From the NCBI RefSeq assembly GCF_023343835.1, contig NC_064443.1, positions 3,596,001 to 3,660,000 of the forward strand: a stretch of DNA of 64,000 nt. Reading direction: 5' to 3'. The DNA comes from Lagopus muta. Lineage: Eukaryota > Chordata > Aves > Galliformes > Phasianidae. Below the pieces are notes generated by a model, which searched no databases, had not been told where the DNA came from, and saw only the letters and a list, made by a program, of their open reading frames with translations. Shown here piece by piece: positions 9,660-21,798 of this stretch (position 1 is its first letter; each line of letters starts with the position of its first letter). The translations under genes and the position numbers were made by a program.

Positions 9660-9704
9660 CGTCAGTAGTGAGAATTAGTTGGCAAAGTAAATTCCAGGCT
9701 GCAG
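9660..9704 (+). other. Candidate internal exon, 45 nt
   Basis: A long pyrimidine-rich acceptor (gttgcta, cttttgcctccg, then tatcag) precedes a 45-nt segment ending in CTGCAG followed by gtgagg. The frame expected after a phase-1 intron is open (SVVRISWQSKFQAA) and the length is a multiple of three; the other two frames contain stops. Phase agreement with the candidate exon at 8962-9030 happens by chance one time in three. Confidence 0.2.
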
Positions 9705-10374
9705 GTGAGGCTCTTCTGAGAATTAGAGGAAGCAAAACATACCCTAGGAAGAAAATTAACTGTTGTTAGTCAAAACTACTGAAGTTCGTAAGACCGTCAT
9801 TGTAGAAAAGCCAGAAAAACTCCTTGCTTTATATAGCTTTAAAGACAGAAATAATTAAGTTTGGGACACATGGTAATTGAAATTAGGAATTCCGGTTACT
9901 GGGTGGTAGGAGTGATGAAGAGCAAATGAACTAACACTCCACCTCTCTTGTCTATAAAACCAATTGGGTATCGTTGAGTGAAGTGGTTTATATGAACATC
10001 CTAAAGCTGTGAAGAAGAGCAACTGATTAACACTAATATTTAGGGTTGGCATCAGTCTCCTTGAAGCTGGTGCTGTCAGAAGCTAAAATGATCTCTGGTA
10101 TCTTTCAGCCTGGCTATCTAAACAGCCCAAGTGCATGAGTCCTTCTGCCCTGTGTGCTTAGAGTAATTGAATGTTGTGGATGTTTCTCCTGAAGTGAGTT
10201 AACAACTGTTATCTTAGAAACCAAGCACCAGGAACTTGGCTGACTCCAGGCAAACTGAAGTAATAGTCCTTGTAGTTGATGACAAATAGAAATGGAAATG
10301 GTATCATTATGCTAACTCTTTTCTAGTGGAGAGTGAATAACGTTTCTTTATAGATGTTGACTTGTAAAGGGTGG
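9705..10374. other. Non-coding stretch
   Basis: No repeat, exon or RNA gene was recognised. Confidence 0.5.
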
Positions 10375-11147
10375 AGAGGCCTTCCAGAGAGATCAGGAAA
10401 AATCAGAGCTGAGCAATCAGCTGTGTGGAGTTTAACAAGTGCTGGATTCTGTACCTGGGAAGGGGCCACCCTGGCTATATGTACAGCCTAGGGGATGAGG
10501 TATTAGAGAGCTGCTCTGCTGAAAGGAATCTGAGGGTCTTGGTGGACAGCAAGTTGAAGATGAATCACCAGCATGTCTGTGCAGCCAGGAAGACTAACCA
10601 TATCCTGGGGTGCGTTGAGCATGGCGTTGCCATCTGGTCAAAGGAATTGATTGTCCTGTTCTACACTGCGCTGGTGCAACCTCACCTTGGGTGCTGTGTG
10701 CACCACAGTACAAAAAAAGGCATGGAGCTATCAGAGTGTCTGAAGGAGGGCAACAAAGATGGTGAATGGTCTAGAGGGGATGAGTGGCAAGTTGCCAAAG
10801 TCTCCATTTGTTTTCTTTCTAGAGAAGAGGAATCTGAGGGGAGACCTCATGGCAGCCTATAGCTTCCTCATGTGATGGAGCAGAGGGGCAGGCACTGATC
10901 TTTTCTCTCTGGTGTTCAGGTTGGGTATCAGGAAAAGAGTCTTCACTGAGAGGGTGATCAGGCACTGGAACAGTCTACCTGGGAAAATGGTTACAGCAGT
11001 GGAGCTCAAGAAGTGTGTGGACAATTGCTTTTAGACATACGGTCTGATGAATTTTTTTTTTGTGGTCCTGTGTAGAGCTGGGAGTTGGACTTGATGGTCC
11101 TTATGATTCCTTTCCAGTTTGGGATAGTCTTTCATTCCATTATAGGT
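10375..11147 (+). mobile_element. CR1 LINE, end of ORF2 and 3' region, about 770 bp
   Basis: A long but diverged CR1 copy. It contains the block reading 'gctggattctgtacctggga', the 'gaaaggaatctgagggtcttggtggac' equivalent, 'aaccatatcctggggtgcgt', 'tacactgcgctggtgcaacc', 'ggggagacctcatggcagcc', 'tcactgagagggtgatcagg' with 'cactggaacagtctacctgg', and the final 'gagttggacttgatggtcc' block near 11090. The terminal octamer repeat is decayed (ttcattccattatagg). A 145-codon frame at 10425-10862 lies inside it and is LINE debris, not a host gene. Confidence 0.9.
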
Positions 11148-14100
11148 CTAAATTATCACTTTTGAATTAAGTATACGTGTAATATATTTGTATTTGAAAA
11201 TCAACAGTTAAATAGCATATACATGAACTGTGTAGAAATACATATTTAGTCAAATGAATGCGAAGTTGTCTTCTTGACTGAGGTAGAAGGATGAGAGATA
11301 GGAACAAAAATAGATAACAGAGAGAACGCTTAACAAGGAAACTAAGATGTTCAGAGTTATTCCTGTTCATGTATGCATATGAGAGAGAATATGTCTCAAT
11401 GCACGTGTGCTTCTCTTAAGATGAAGTGCTGCCTTAGCATCTCCTAATGGTTAATGAACATGCTTTACTGAATAAATAAATCACTGACTTTATTAGTGGC
11501 CAAGCCCAGGCCTTTAAAAGTGTAATGGAGGAGACAGTGATCAGTTGGGCCCCTTGGTGCTGCATTCCAGCTGGCAGGCACCTGACACCAGCACTTAAAT
11601 TACCTGCAGTGCTGATGAAGGTAACTGCAGCATTTCTGGGGAGAAAGTCTTAAGGCAGTCAGCACAAAGGGATTCCTTCCTGAGGCTCCCCAATGCAGGT
11701 GGGCACCACAGTCTGTCCAGCATAATACAGACAGTGTTTCTACAGTTTGGTGGTGTTACCTCAGGTCTGTCTGGTTCCTGCAGGGAGCAGCAAGCATGGA
11801 GTGGATTGTTGAATGTGGTGCAGAGAACATAAAATTTCTGCTTCAGTGAATTACAAAGGTGTCCTTTCCTTTTTTTTTTTTTCCTGCATGATGACCTGAT
11901 AGAACACACGCTCCTGTTGTCGCTGTTATTGTCAATGAAAATCGTGGTTCAAGGCTCTGGTCTCAGCATGCCACATTCTGCAGGGGCTAGCTGAAAGCTG
12001 CCTCAAAATGGTAAACCTGAAGCATGAATGTTTTAGAGAATATGCTTCTGTACACGTTTACTGTAAAGATTCAACTTCTCTGATTTTCCTCAAAGAATAA
12101 AAATAAAAACATTACCTCTATCAAAGGAAAAAAAAAAAAAAGAAAGAGTATGATGCTACTTATTAAGGTGCTATTTCAGTGAGTAATCAAATTCTGAGGC
12201 ATGGATGACTCAAAATTATTAGCATTTCTGTAAAAATAATAATAATAAAATTGTGTGAAGTTGGGAACTCTATGGCTGTTCAGATAGAAGCGTCTTAACC
12301 TATATTGTATACTTTCAGTTAGTGTAGGGGCAGAACTACTTCACAAGTGTAGCAGCAGGGTGAATAACTGGGCATATAAGAACACAGATTTAACAGTTTC
12401 TGTAAGGTTCATGAGTATCATGGGGTTCAGGCTCAGTTCCTTATTGCTTGTCGGTGATGTTGCACATGGCTGATTCAGTAGTCAGAATAGACAGAATTTT
12501 AAACTGAAGCTGAAGTGACAAAATCATTTTTCTAATACAAGCAATTGTCAGAGCATTAAGTACATAGAAAAGGCATCCTCTTGCTATCATATTTTTCCCT
12601 GCAAGGGATAAGAAATTTTGGATGTTATTTCAATAGCTTGTGCAGCAGATTTGTACATATACATAAGGCCTTTTCTCAAAAGCTTAGTGATTGCATTAAT
12701 TAGTTCATTTAAGTAAATAAGTAATTTTATGGATTGTTTTTCTTGAGTTTAGTTATTCAATAACATGGTAACTGCAAGTGACAAATCACAAACTACATGT
12801 TGTGTAAAAACTACAGATGTACCTACTTTTAGTAAACTGCAGATTACCACAAATATTAATTGCAGCTACACTGTAGTACTTGCTGCTTAATGAGTGATGA
12901 AGTATAAACCATTTTTGAACAAGGATACTCAGGTGTATTTGATGAGAATTTAAACTTTCCCATAGCTGTTCATTCTTTGGATTCTCTTACCAAAATTAAT
13001 CTGGGAAGTTGTATTTATATATATATTAAAAATACATATATGTCAGGGCAGATTTCCCATGACCCTCAACTATAAATAAAACAAGATTATTATTTCTGCA
13101 GGCCGATTCTTTTAATACTTTTAGTAGTGTTCATAGATGCCTTCTTAAAACTAAAATGAGCGATTAATGCAGCCAGTTCCCCTCCCCCCCGCTTCCACTC
13201 ATTCACCGGCTTTTAACTAAATCTCAGCCCTCTAACTGTGGGTAAAACGATGCAGCATAAAACTTTAGTTTTGATTTTTGTTCTACAAGTGCTTGTAAAA
13301 CAAACAAGCAAAAAAAATTAACAAAAAAAAAAACCCAAAGCATTGCATAGATCTTCACCAATGACTTTGCAATATTTGCATGTTGCATTTAAAATACAAA
13401 GTTGGATACGTGCTGTATGTAAATATTCCCAACTTCACTTTCTCAGCAAAAAAAGCTGAACTGTGGTCCTTGTATTTGTGGCTGGAAACACTGCTAAACT
13501 GACTGCAGTCAAATACGGTTGAGGCTAAATAGGTAAAATATGATTTATGGGAAGGAGATAATGCTTTATGTAGTTTATCATTGATATATTTCCAGTTAAA
13601 AGAATAGGTTCTTATTTCCAGCAACGTACTGGGGTGGGAAGGAAGAACTTCCAGGACTTGCTCAGAAGTGATTTATGCTTACAATCTGTAGGTATAAGCT
13701 TCCAATATGAGACATCTTTCTGTCTCTGCTGAGTTCAGGCAGAATGAGATCTTGAGCTTTGAATACACTGATTTCTCAATTGAAAAAGAGAATACCATCT
13801 AGAATACTGTGTAGACTGATAAGTAACACAAATGTTAAAGAAATAAATTTGGAAAACACTAACTACAGCAGCATTATTTATGAGTGCTGTGATCTCTGAG
13901 AGAATGTCATAGCTGCGTTTTTTTTGTTGGCCCTCAGTGCTATGGGAAACAGTTCTAGATCTATTTGATAAATCCAACAACAATTTTCTTGAAATTTTTA
14001 GCTGAAGATACTGAATTAAAAGTAAAGTTTCTAGATATATTAAGTCCAATTTATTGCTATGGATTAAGATAAACAAGTTCTGAAGCGTGTTGGAAAATAA

Positions 14101-14559
14101 AGTAAGCGGTACATGCATTTGGAGAAAGTTTCAAAACAGTGCAGAAGTACCTAAAGTAGTTCGGGACAAAGTTCATACTATGTAAACAAGCTGTCATTTC
14201 TGTAACCAAAATAAAAAGCAAAACAAAGCTGTTATGTGAACCAGATAAACGTGCGAGTTCCAGATGCATCCTACATGTGGGGCTGTGTACAGCTTCTGGA
14301 GTGCTGTGCGCCCTTGGTAGCTCATTGGCTATGGCAGAGATGCTGGTCCTGGGCTCTTCTTCTCTTGGCAGAAGACCTGTGCGGTGGGGTAAATTGAGAT
14401 ATGGGGCTGCAATCAGTTACTTTTGTTTGGGAGCCCAAGCCCTTTGGTTGTAAGTAACCATACAACAGATTACTGGCTGTAGGAGTGTCAACAGAATGTC
14501 TGTTCTCTGCCCTGTGGGGCACAAATGTTGGTCTAACGCTTGCTGGCAGTCGAAGTCAA
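11148..14559. other. Non-coding stretch with homopolymers
   Basis: A+T-rich. T-run near 11871-11882, A-run near 12128-12141, (TA)n-like sequence near 13014-13026 and A-runs near 13310-13333. No exon or transposon was recognised. Confidence 0.5.
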
Positions 14560-14960
14560 TCACTGTAGCTTGTCACTGTGAAACGCACAAGAGAAACACT
14601 GCTCCTCCCCTTCCCCAGGCTCAACTCCATTACACTTTCCCCCTGCTGTGGCTGCAGGGTGCACGCAGTCCCTTTGGCGCCTGGGGATGGGCACAGCAGT
14701 GTCTTTCTGCTGCTCCTTCCCTTTCCTGTGCTCTGGTGGCACCCTGCAGGCTGCTCAGCACTGTCCTTCCTGTCTCTCAGAGCTTCCCGCCATTTGCTGG
14801 CTCTTCTGTGGAGGCAGCGGTTCTGGAATGTTCCAGAATGTTCTCTGGAACTGCTGTGACTGGAACTCCAGCTCCCCTCCCACAGCCTCCTGCTGCCAAG
14901 CCTGGAACTTTATTCCAGATGCACCTATCAAATAAAAGACTTCTTTACTCTTTTTTTCCT
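14560..14960. other. G+C-richer block around the heat shock element
   Basis: Base composition rises relative to neighbours, with many cctgctg and ccctcc words. It gives several overlapping frames up to 188 codons, in conflicting frames and strands, which is typical of low stop-codon density and not of a gene. An aataaa lies near 14930. It may be a regulatory element or a decayed transcript end. Confidence 0.4.
14821..14850. promoter_or_regulatory. Heat shock element (five to six alternating HSF units)
   Basis: Triplets alternate with exact two-base spacing: TTC 14821, GAA 14826, TTC 14831, GAA 14836, TTC 14841. A sixth GAA at 14848 follows with a four-base gap. HSF trimers bind nGAAn units in alternating orientation and at least three are needed, so five perfect units form a high-affinity consensus. 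The first four units also form a perfect inverted repeat, TTCTGGAA and TTCCAGAA separated by TG. No TATA box was noticed close by. Function as an intronic or distal heat-responsive enhancer is inference. Confidence 0.7.
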
Positions 14961-15448
14961 CATCCTCCAAGCTGGGCAGCTGAGCACAGACAGCATGCGA
15001 GGCCAGGGCGTTCAGTTCTCAGGATGCCCTTCGGCAAGTTGGAGAACAGCTCCCGAGGTTGATTGCAGTTCCTGGTGATGCCTTGTGCTGGGCTGGTATT
15101 TGTTCAGTGTGGAGGCTGAGCTTCATATCCAGCCAGGTCGGTACGTCACAGCTATTACTTCAGTAAGGGGTTATTTACATCTTGTTGCTCAGCTGGAGAA
15201 ATGAGTTGGGAAACTGCTGGTGGTTCCCCCTGCAGATACATCTTTTGGTGTGTGGAAGGAGTGCAGTTAATATAATTAGATCCTTGGCTCCTTCCTGGCA
15301 ACGTCTCCAAGAATTTGTTGCAAGAGGGTGAAGGAGCAACTATATGGTTGGGAGTTTATGATTTACAGCCTTAAGTCCTGGAGATGAGAAACTGGTCAGT
15401 CCTGAGCAATCAGACCAGTGCCTGTGCTTGTTTAGCCTGTGTTTACAG

Positions 15449-15744
15449 AGGAACCAGCAAAACAGCTTTATCCTTTCTCCTTTTGCTGTCATATTAATGC
15501 CCAAGTACAGCAAGGGAAAGACTGCAAGCATTTCCTCCTCTCCCTCAGCTCCCTGCAGTGTGGTACGCAGTCCTGCAGCTGGAACTGCTGGCTCTCCTTG
15601 CCACATCCACCAGCAGGGTGGGGAGAGCGGCTGGGATGCCTGACAGCACGGGGAGCCCATTCCTGGGGCTGCAAAAAATACCAGTGGTACCTGGAAGGCT
15701 GCTGGTACCCAGCCTGCAGCTGCTTGTTCACCCTTCAAAACTTG
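15449..15744 (+). other. Candidate internal exon, 296 nt
   Basis: An acceptor (cttgtttagcctgtgtttacag) precedes a 296-nt segment open in one frame throughout and ending at CTTG followed by gtaaga. The translation is rich in Cys, Ser and Trp and resembles no family I know. The region is G+C-richer, so long open frames are easier by chance. A frameshifted alternative stops inside. Confidence 0.15.
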
Positions 15745-18700
15745 GTAAGAAGTTTCAATGCTAGAACCATGAGTTCTTTACAGACCACAATTTGGATGTC
15801 ACTGTCATGCACCAATGAGATGTTTGGGTTTGTAATGTTTGCTAGCAGAGCATTTTTCTTGTTTCCTAGCCTGTAATCTGCTTAGTTGGTGTTTGATCAT
15901 ACTAATTGCTTTCTGCTTACATAATTTGTCAGTCATTCTGTGGCAGGTGTGTAGTCAGTTCTCAGTGGTAGGAATCTCTGAGGAAGCAAAAATATTCTGT
16001 CTTGTTTATTCATTTTATTATTAAAAAGCCCGTTAAAATTAGAAGGAGGAAAATACCTGAAATTTGTTTCCTTATACCCAGAGAAAATAAAACAATAGGC
16101 TTTAATTTTGCTAGATGGTCAGCAGAAATAGTTTTTCATCTCCATATTTGTATGAATAATTATAGTTTTTGAAAATGTAATATTTATTTGCTTTATTAAA
16201 CTAATTTGTGGATCTTATAAATGAATCCAGCAGTATAGGTATCTGAAAGCTGTTCCCTTTCCTCCTCCAACCACCCTTGGAGTATGATCAGTATCTGTTT
16301 CTAACTCGATTCTTGTGCTTGGACTTAAAGCTAGAATTGCCCTAATACTGAAAATGGTGTGAACAAATGCCTCACTGTTTTGGGCACAATCGCAACATCA
16401 TTGTCATGATCTTTCAATTTTTAGTGCACTGATCCGTATAAGCTGCTGTTTCCTTTACACCAGTAAAACTCTAAAGCTGAAAGCGAGAGGTTGGAAGGGT
16501 AATCCCATGTGAAGGGAGATGGGGCTTTGGCTGCACAAAGCCAGTGGGAGAAATTCCTGCTTCGTTGTCTCCTCAAAGCTTATATAGAAAGTTGTGACTG
16601 GAAGGAAGGGGGTGGGATGGTGTGGTTGGAAGGTGTGGTGCTTCTCAGCTCAAACCCAATGGTGTGATGTCCAGCTGTGCCTCCTATTAGAGCATGACAT
16701 ATCAGAAAGAACAGATTTGCTGGTGATTGCTGACAGTGTTTCTGGGGCTGTCAATCTGAACACAGTAATGCTGTAGTAATCTAAGAGATTAGTGTTTTTC
16801 TCATTGAGATGGGGAGGGGGAAGGAGGGGGAGCAAACTTGGAGCAGACAGAGGATGTAAAATGGAGCAAAATTAGAAGTTTGAATTGTTACCTTGGGACA
16901 AAGGCATGCACTGTGATTAGTGTGTATAGACAGAGCTCAAAAGGAGAGAATTAAGAAAGCAGTAATAGTCACATTTCTAGAATTTGACTACTCAAGTCTT
17001 CTGGTGTTGTTTTGAATAAGATTTTCTTTATTTGAATGTATTAGTATTTCAAGGTCAGGGAAGTGAACTTGAGGTGCAACAGCCATATAGATTCTGAAAA
17101 ATAACATCAAGCAAAGCTGCGTGTGACCTCAGATGTAAGCACAAAATTCAAGAACCCTCAGTCCAAATGGCACGGCAGGAAGTTTCCATCTGGTTTGCAC
17201 CAGTGTGTTGTGCCACTGGAGTGAATGTATCATCTTTCTTGTTGAGATTTTGCTGACTTAAGCACTGTCATTGTTCTCCTTGATTTAAATGCAGTCTTAA
17301 GTCTGTTAAGGACAAAACTAAATTCTGAACTGAATTTTCAATTTTCTTCCTGTCGTGTTTGTAAGATGCTACTAAATAAAATGTTACTTAGGCAACTGAA
17401 TATTAATAGCGTATGCAACTGAATGTAACATCATATACAAATGAAAGACTTGCACTAATTTGGTGTAAGTATCTTCCAATACCCACTTCAAATTGCCAGA
17501 GAATATCTATCTATGCAACACCAAGTGATGCTTCCCCATGCATTGAAATGAATTATCTCAATTCTCTCATTTTATCCATTGTGGTTGACCGTTTTAACTC
17601 ACTTTAGGAGAAAGTCAAAGCTACTGGAACCTTTAATTTGCTAAGTATTTGGTGTCCGGAAAAAGATTTGTTTGCTTTCATCTTCTTGGTTTTCTTGTTT
17701 GATATAGCATACTTTTTCCTTCTGCTTAAAGCATTCTAGTCCAATCTTGCTTTCTGGTGTTGTCTTTATTATTGAAGAGTCTTCAGTTATCTTCCAGATG
17801 ATAATTACTAAGTTACTTTTTGACCCATAGTAATCATTACTGTATTTCATAACTTAATATTTTTGACTTTCTGCCCCCATGTCTTAAATTTTATGACTTA
17901 GTCATCTGCTTTTAATATTTTTTGCAGAGAAATATTTCTTCAGTCTCCTGTGGAAAGCACTACATATGCTTTCAGGAATCCTCTGTGTTCTTTGAGTGTG
18001 GCAAATAGGACTGGTTAAGCATTTTTCCTCATGAGGCTTGTTTGTAAGAACACTGAGAATAGAGAAGACAACTCACCTATGCAGTAGACTAAAGATTAAT
18101 GAACGTGTATGTGAGATGCATAGATAGGCCTTTTCATCCCATGTTGAAATCCACTTGCGCTTTTTTTTATTTAAGCGTAGTAGGATTCAAAAATGAGCGT
18201 GGGTGAAGGATGCTCCATCAGATTTGGGTTACATGATCTTTACAACAAACATAACTGGGACTGAGAGGGTGGTGTGGAGTTGTGTTAATTGAATGAAATA
18301 GCAACGTTCTAGTTACGTATCAAGAATGTTCTTTAGGTTATTTCTGTTCACTTCTAGCAGGGTGGGGAAGTTGCTCTCAGTCTAGTGACATTTGAAATAA
18401 TTGATGTACCATGTCTGGGAAGAGAGCTTGCTGTATTGACGTTGTAAGTCCAGGGTTTTACTAGTATGTGTTTTGAAGATGACCACAGAAGGTGACTGTA
18501 ATTGCTCTGTGAATGCTCAATTCTTTGTTCCTAAATGCGCATGGACAATTGCTAAAAGGAGATTGAAGAAGCGCATCTCACGTTAATGCATGCTTCAGCC
18601 AGAATCCTGTTTTTTAGTGAATCTCTCATTTGTTTGTATCTCTGGCATGTTGGAGCTGAGCCGTAAAAGCACTAGATGAACCTGTGGAAAACTGACATGC

Positions 18701-21170
18701 CAGGGATCCTATTTTTATTCTGGAAAGCAGTGTTCTAGCTTTGGGGAGCATCTGAGAGAAGCACGCAAGTGGCAGGTTAGTGAACAGCTGAGCTCCAGTT
18801 ATTCTAGTTCAGTTATTTCAATGTGTTTTGTGGTTAAAGCAGCATATATGAACCAGGTGTCCGTTTCTGAAAATACCAGAAGTTTGATGCTCTAATTAAA
18901 TCGCATGTAAAAAATTAATAATGATGGAAAGGCTTGAATATTAACGCAATAATATATTTCTTAATTCTTTTGATTCATTGACAAGATGACAAGAGGTTCT
19001 CACAGTCTCATAAGTTTTCAAGGTGAACTTTCTTGCTGTTTGAAGCAGCTTTGCTTTTCCTTGGATCAGTGGTGAGAACTCAGTGGTTTTTTTTTCTTCT
19101 ACGTTTGAGGTTTGGAGATTGGATCTGTGATAATGTAGGTTATCCTCCTCCAGTGGAATAGCAAAACGCTATTTCATGGGTAATGAAGGGAGTGTGTGTT
19201 ACTCATCAAGCTGTTAGGGAGTACAAAGGAAAATATTTTAGGAAGTTAATGAAGCAAGCTAATAGAAATTAAGTTGGTGAAAATTATATAGAGAGAAACT
19301 GATCATTTTAGAGGAAAAAATGGAGGAAGCACTGCACAAAAGCTTTCTATATTTTTGTTTAGATACAATTTATGTGGTTTCAAATATTGTTTTTTAACAG
19401 AAAATCTTCTGTACTTGAGTAAATTGTAAAGCAAACCTGAGTGTTAGTAACTTGTTTATGAATTTAGGCCTGTTTTTTCTTCTTTCCTCATTCATTTCTC
19501 CAATACTTCCAGTAAAAAAAAATAAAAATGGAAGAGTAAGGCTTGAATGGTTTGTTGGGATGTTTTTAGAGCTCTTCCTTATCTACCACAGCCAGAAAAT
19601 CTAAAGCTAACTGTTTGATGGAATTGGTTTTGAAATTGTACATGGCTGATAAAACTAATTTCTAAAGTAATTTAAATATACAATTAGATAGACGCAAATA
19701 TATACACACTAAAACTACTTATATGTATACAGTCACATTATGAAGCCTTCATTTGAATTGAATTCTTGTAGATAAAGTAACTCGAGCATATCCATATTCC
19801 ACAGTAGAAATTCTATAGAAAGAAGTCCCTGTTAGACCTTTCTGTTGCTGAATGCAGAAAGCAGTGTTTGCTCTGACAATATATTTGTCTGTATGAAAGA
19901 TGTACTGAGTGGTTCTCCTTGTGCCTCTGCTCCTCTGAACCTATTCAGGTTTGAAATAACAAAAAAAAAAAAGAAAGAAGGCTTTGTGTGAGCCAAACAC
20001 TTTCATGCCAACGTAACAATATTTGAAAAAGATAATCAAAGCTGTTTGTTCTGCTTTACTGCTTTCACTTTGTCTGCAATTCAGGTCTTCATTATGGAGC
20101 AAAATGGTGTCTGAAACATTATCTTAGAAAGAGGCAGGAGGGGGGCAAAGAAGCCTGAGTCAAGTACTGGAGGACTACCAGAACTGCTTTCAGCTAGCTG
20201 AAATATTACTGGATTTGCAGCATGGTGACTGCTGTGTGCCATTGGTCGTCACCTGCAGAGCAGGGCTGTCATCTTCAGAGAAGAGACATGCTGAAACCTT
20301 GACGTGTTTTTGTGTCTGTTTTTTAAAAAAATAATTTACTTGGACTTTGCATTTAAAAAAAAAAAAAGTGAGATGGCTTAGTTATTATAGTACTTTGATT
20401 TGAGATGATATCTTCGCTTTGTCTGCTGACCCTGAACTGTTACTTAGACAGTGCTTTAGTAATGGCTGTGGAACCTCTTGCGGAGCAGAACCAAAAATTC
20501 TGTAGCATGGTTTATATGACAAACAGTAGAAGTGACAGTGAAACAGTGAGAGGCAGCTGGTGCTGGTAGCGTAACTTTCCAGTGTGCCTGTGGTTGTGTG
20601 ATTTGATTTTTTTTTTTTTTGTTTGTTGTGTATTCTGCCACCTTTTAGGTGGCCCTCAAAATTATGGATAATATGATAATTAAAAACGGAGCACTCCCAT
20701 CAATAAGGAAACAAAAGGTGCTTGCAGGAAACACTGCTCCATCCTAATGTGGAAGATTACTTCAGTTCTGATGGGTGATGAAAATGTGTACAATATAGAA
20801 TATATGATATACGTGTCCATACACTATGCTATTTTTTCCATGAAATTTAATGTGCTATAAGAGTCTCTATAGTAGTAAGTACTTGAAGCTACTGACCATT
20901 TGAATAAAACTGTTAAGATTGATTTACATTCTAACATTGGGGTTGAGTGCCTCCTCAAAAACCGTATGTAAGGAAGGACCATTTTGTGGGGGAGGAAAAA
21001 ACGAGCACAAAGAAGGAAAACCAAACCTAAGAACCTTGTGCTCAGCTGGAGCCATTGGAGCCATTGGAGCATGCTGCTTTGCACTTCTTGAAACCGTTTT
21101 TGGGGAGAATAATAGTATTGAATATCTTTATTTCTTTAATACTTGAAATATGATTTTTTTTTTTTTGCAG
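15745..21170. other. Non-coding stretch
   Basis: A+T-rich with A- or T-runs near 19961-19972, 20354-20366 and 20607-20620. A very good acceptor at 20084 (tgctttcactttgtctgcaattcag) is followed by a 23-codon open frame and a stop, with no clear donor. Otherwise nothing was recognised. Confidence 0.45.
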
Positions 21171-21205
21171 TGCGCGTGGTTTCTGAAAGTGCTCTGTGTG
21201 ATTAT
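21171..21205 (+). other. Candidate microexon, 35 nt
   Basis: Thirteen T residues and gcag form a near-ideal 3' splice site. Thirty-five bases later comes TTAT followed by gtaagc. Two frames are open (CAWFLKVLCVI or RVVSESALCDY) and the segment starts with two CpGs in a CpG-poor context. Inclusion would shift the reading frame because 35 is not a multiple of three. A pseudo-exon is equally possible. Confidence 0.2.
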
Positions 21206-21721
21206 GTAAGCCATAGCTGAGAAAGTGGCTAAAGACATACTTAACATTGTCTTGTCTCATACAATTGAATGCTTTTCAGGATTATAGTTCAGGAAGTTGT
21301 AGAACTGACCTTTTGCATGGCAAATGCTGGCTGAGTATTTTGTATGTACTTCTATTTTGCATGTTAGCATGCTAGCAATCTTCTAATGTTCGTGCCTTTC
21401 TTGTTCTTTTTTTCCTGGAAGGCTACAGGGGAATTCTGTAAAACTGGCAAGTAATTAATGATGTCTTGGTAAATGCCAGTTAACATTTCATCTGATAACG
21501 CCTGTTAGATTCACTTTTAATCTCTAATGATCTTGTGAAGTATAGGTACTAATAATAGTAGCCAAAGCTGTTTTCTTAAGCTTCACATTGGATAAGTATA
21601 CATACACAAATGGGCAAAAGCCCACAGAAGTCTGTCTTTCCAGGCTGTATGTATTGGAGACTTAGTCAAGGAAAAAATAATTTGTTGTAAGAGGAAAGGT
21701 TCTTGTGGTAATCACTTCAAA

Positions 21722-21798
21722 GTGACCCCCTGCTCATGTAAGGAGTTGGAACTACATGATCTTTAAGATCCTCTCCAACCTAAGTCATTTTGTGATCC
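21722..21798 (+). mobile_element. CR1 LINE 3'-end fragment, short
   Basis: The block aggagttggaactacatgat, then ctttaagatcctctccaacc and a decayed terminal octamer (cattttgtgatccc) match the end of CR1 on the + strand. It is strongly 5'-truncated. Confidence 0.8.

Noticed and set aside
10425..10862. 145-codon open frame
   Set aside because: Entirely within a CR1 element; it is out-of-frame LINE debris.
14496..15062. 188-codon open frame, the longest in the window
   Set aside because: Lies in a G+C-richer block where all frames on both strands are fairly open; composition is unstructured, no family is recognisable, and it reads through the heat shock element.
15449..15744. 296-nt splice-bounded open segment as a real coding exon
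   Set aside because: Kept only as a low-confidence feature: the G+C-rich composition makes long open stretches likely and the peptide resembles nothing known.
16802..16832. G-rich stretch considered as a quadruplex
   Set aside because: Only three runs of three or more Gs, so it does not meet the usual four-run pattern.
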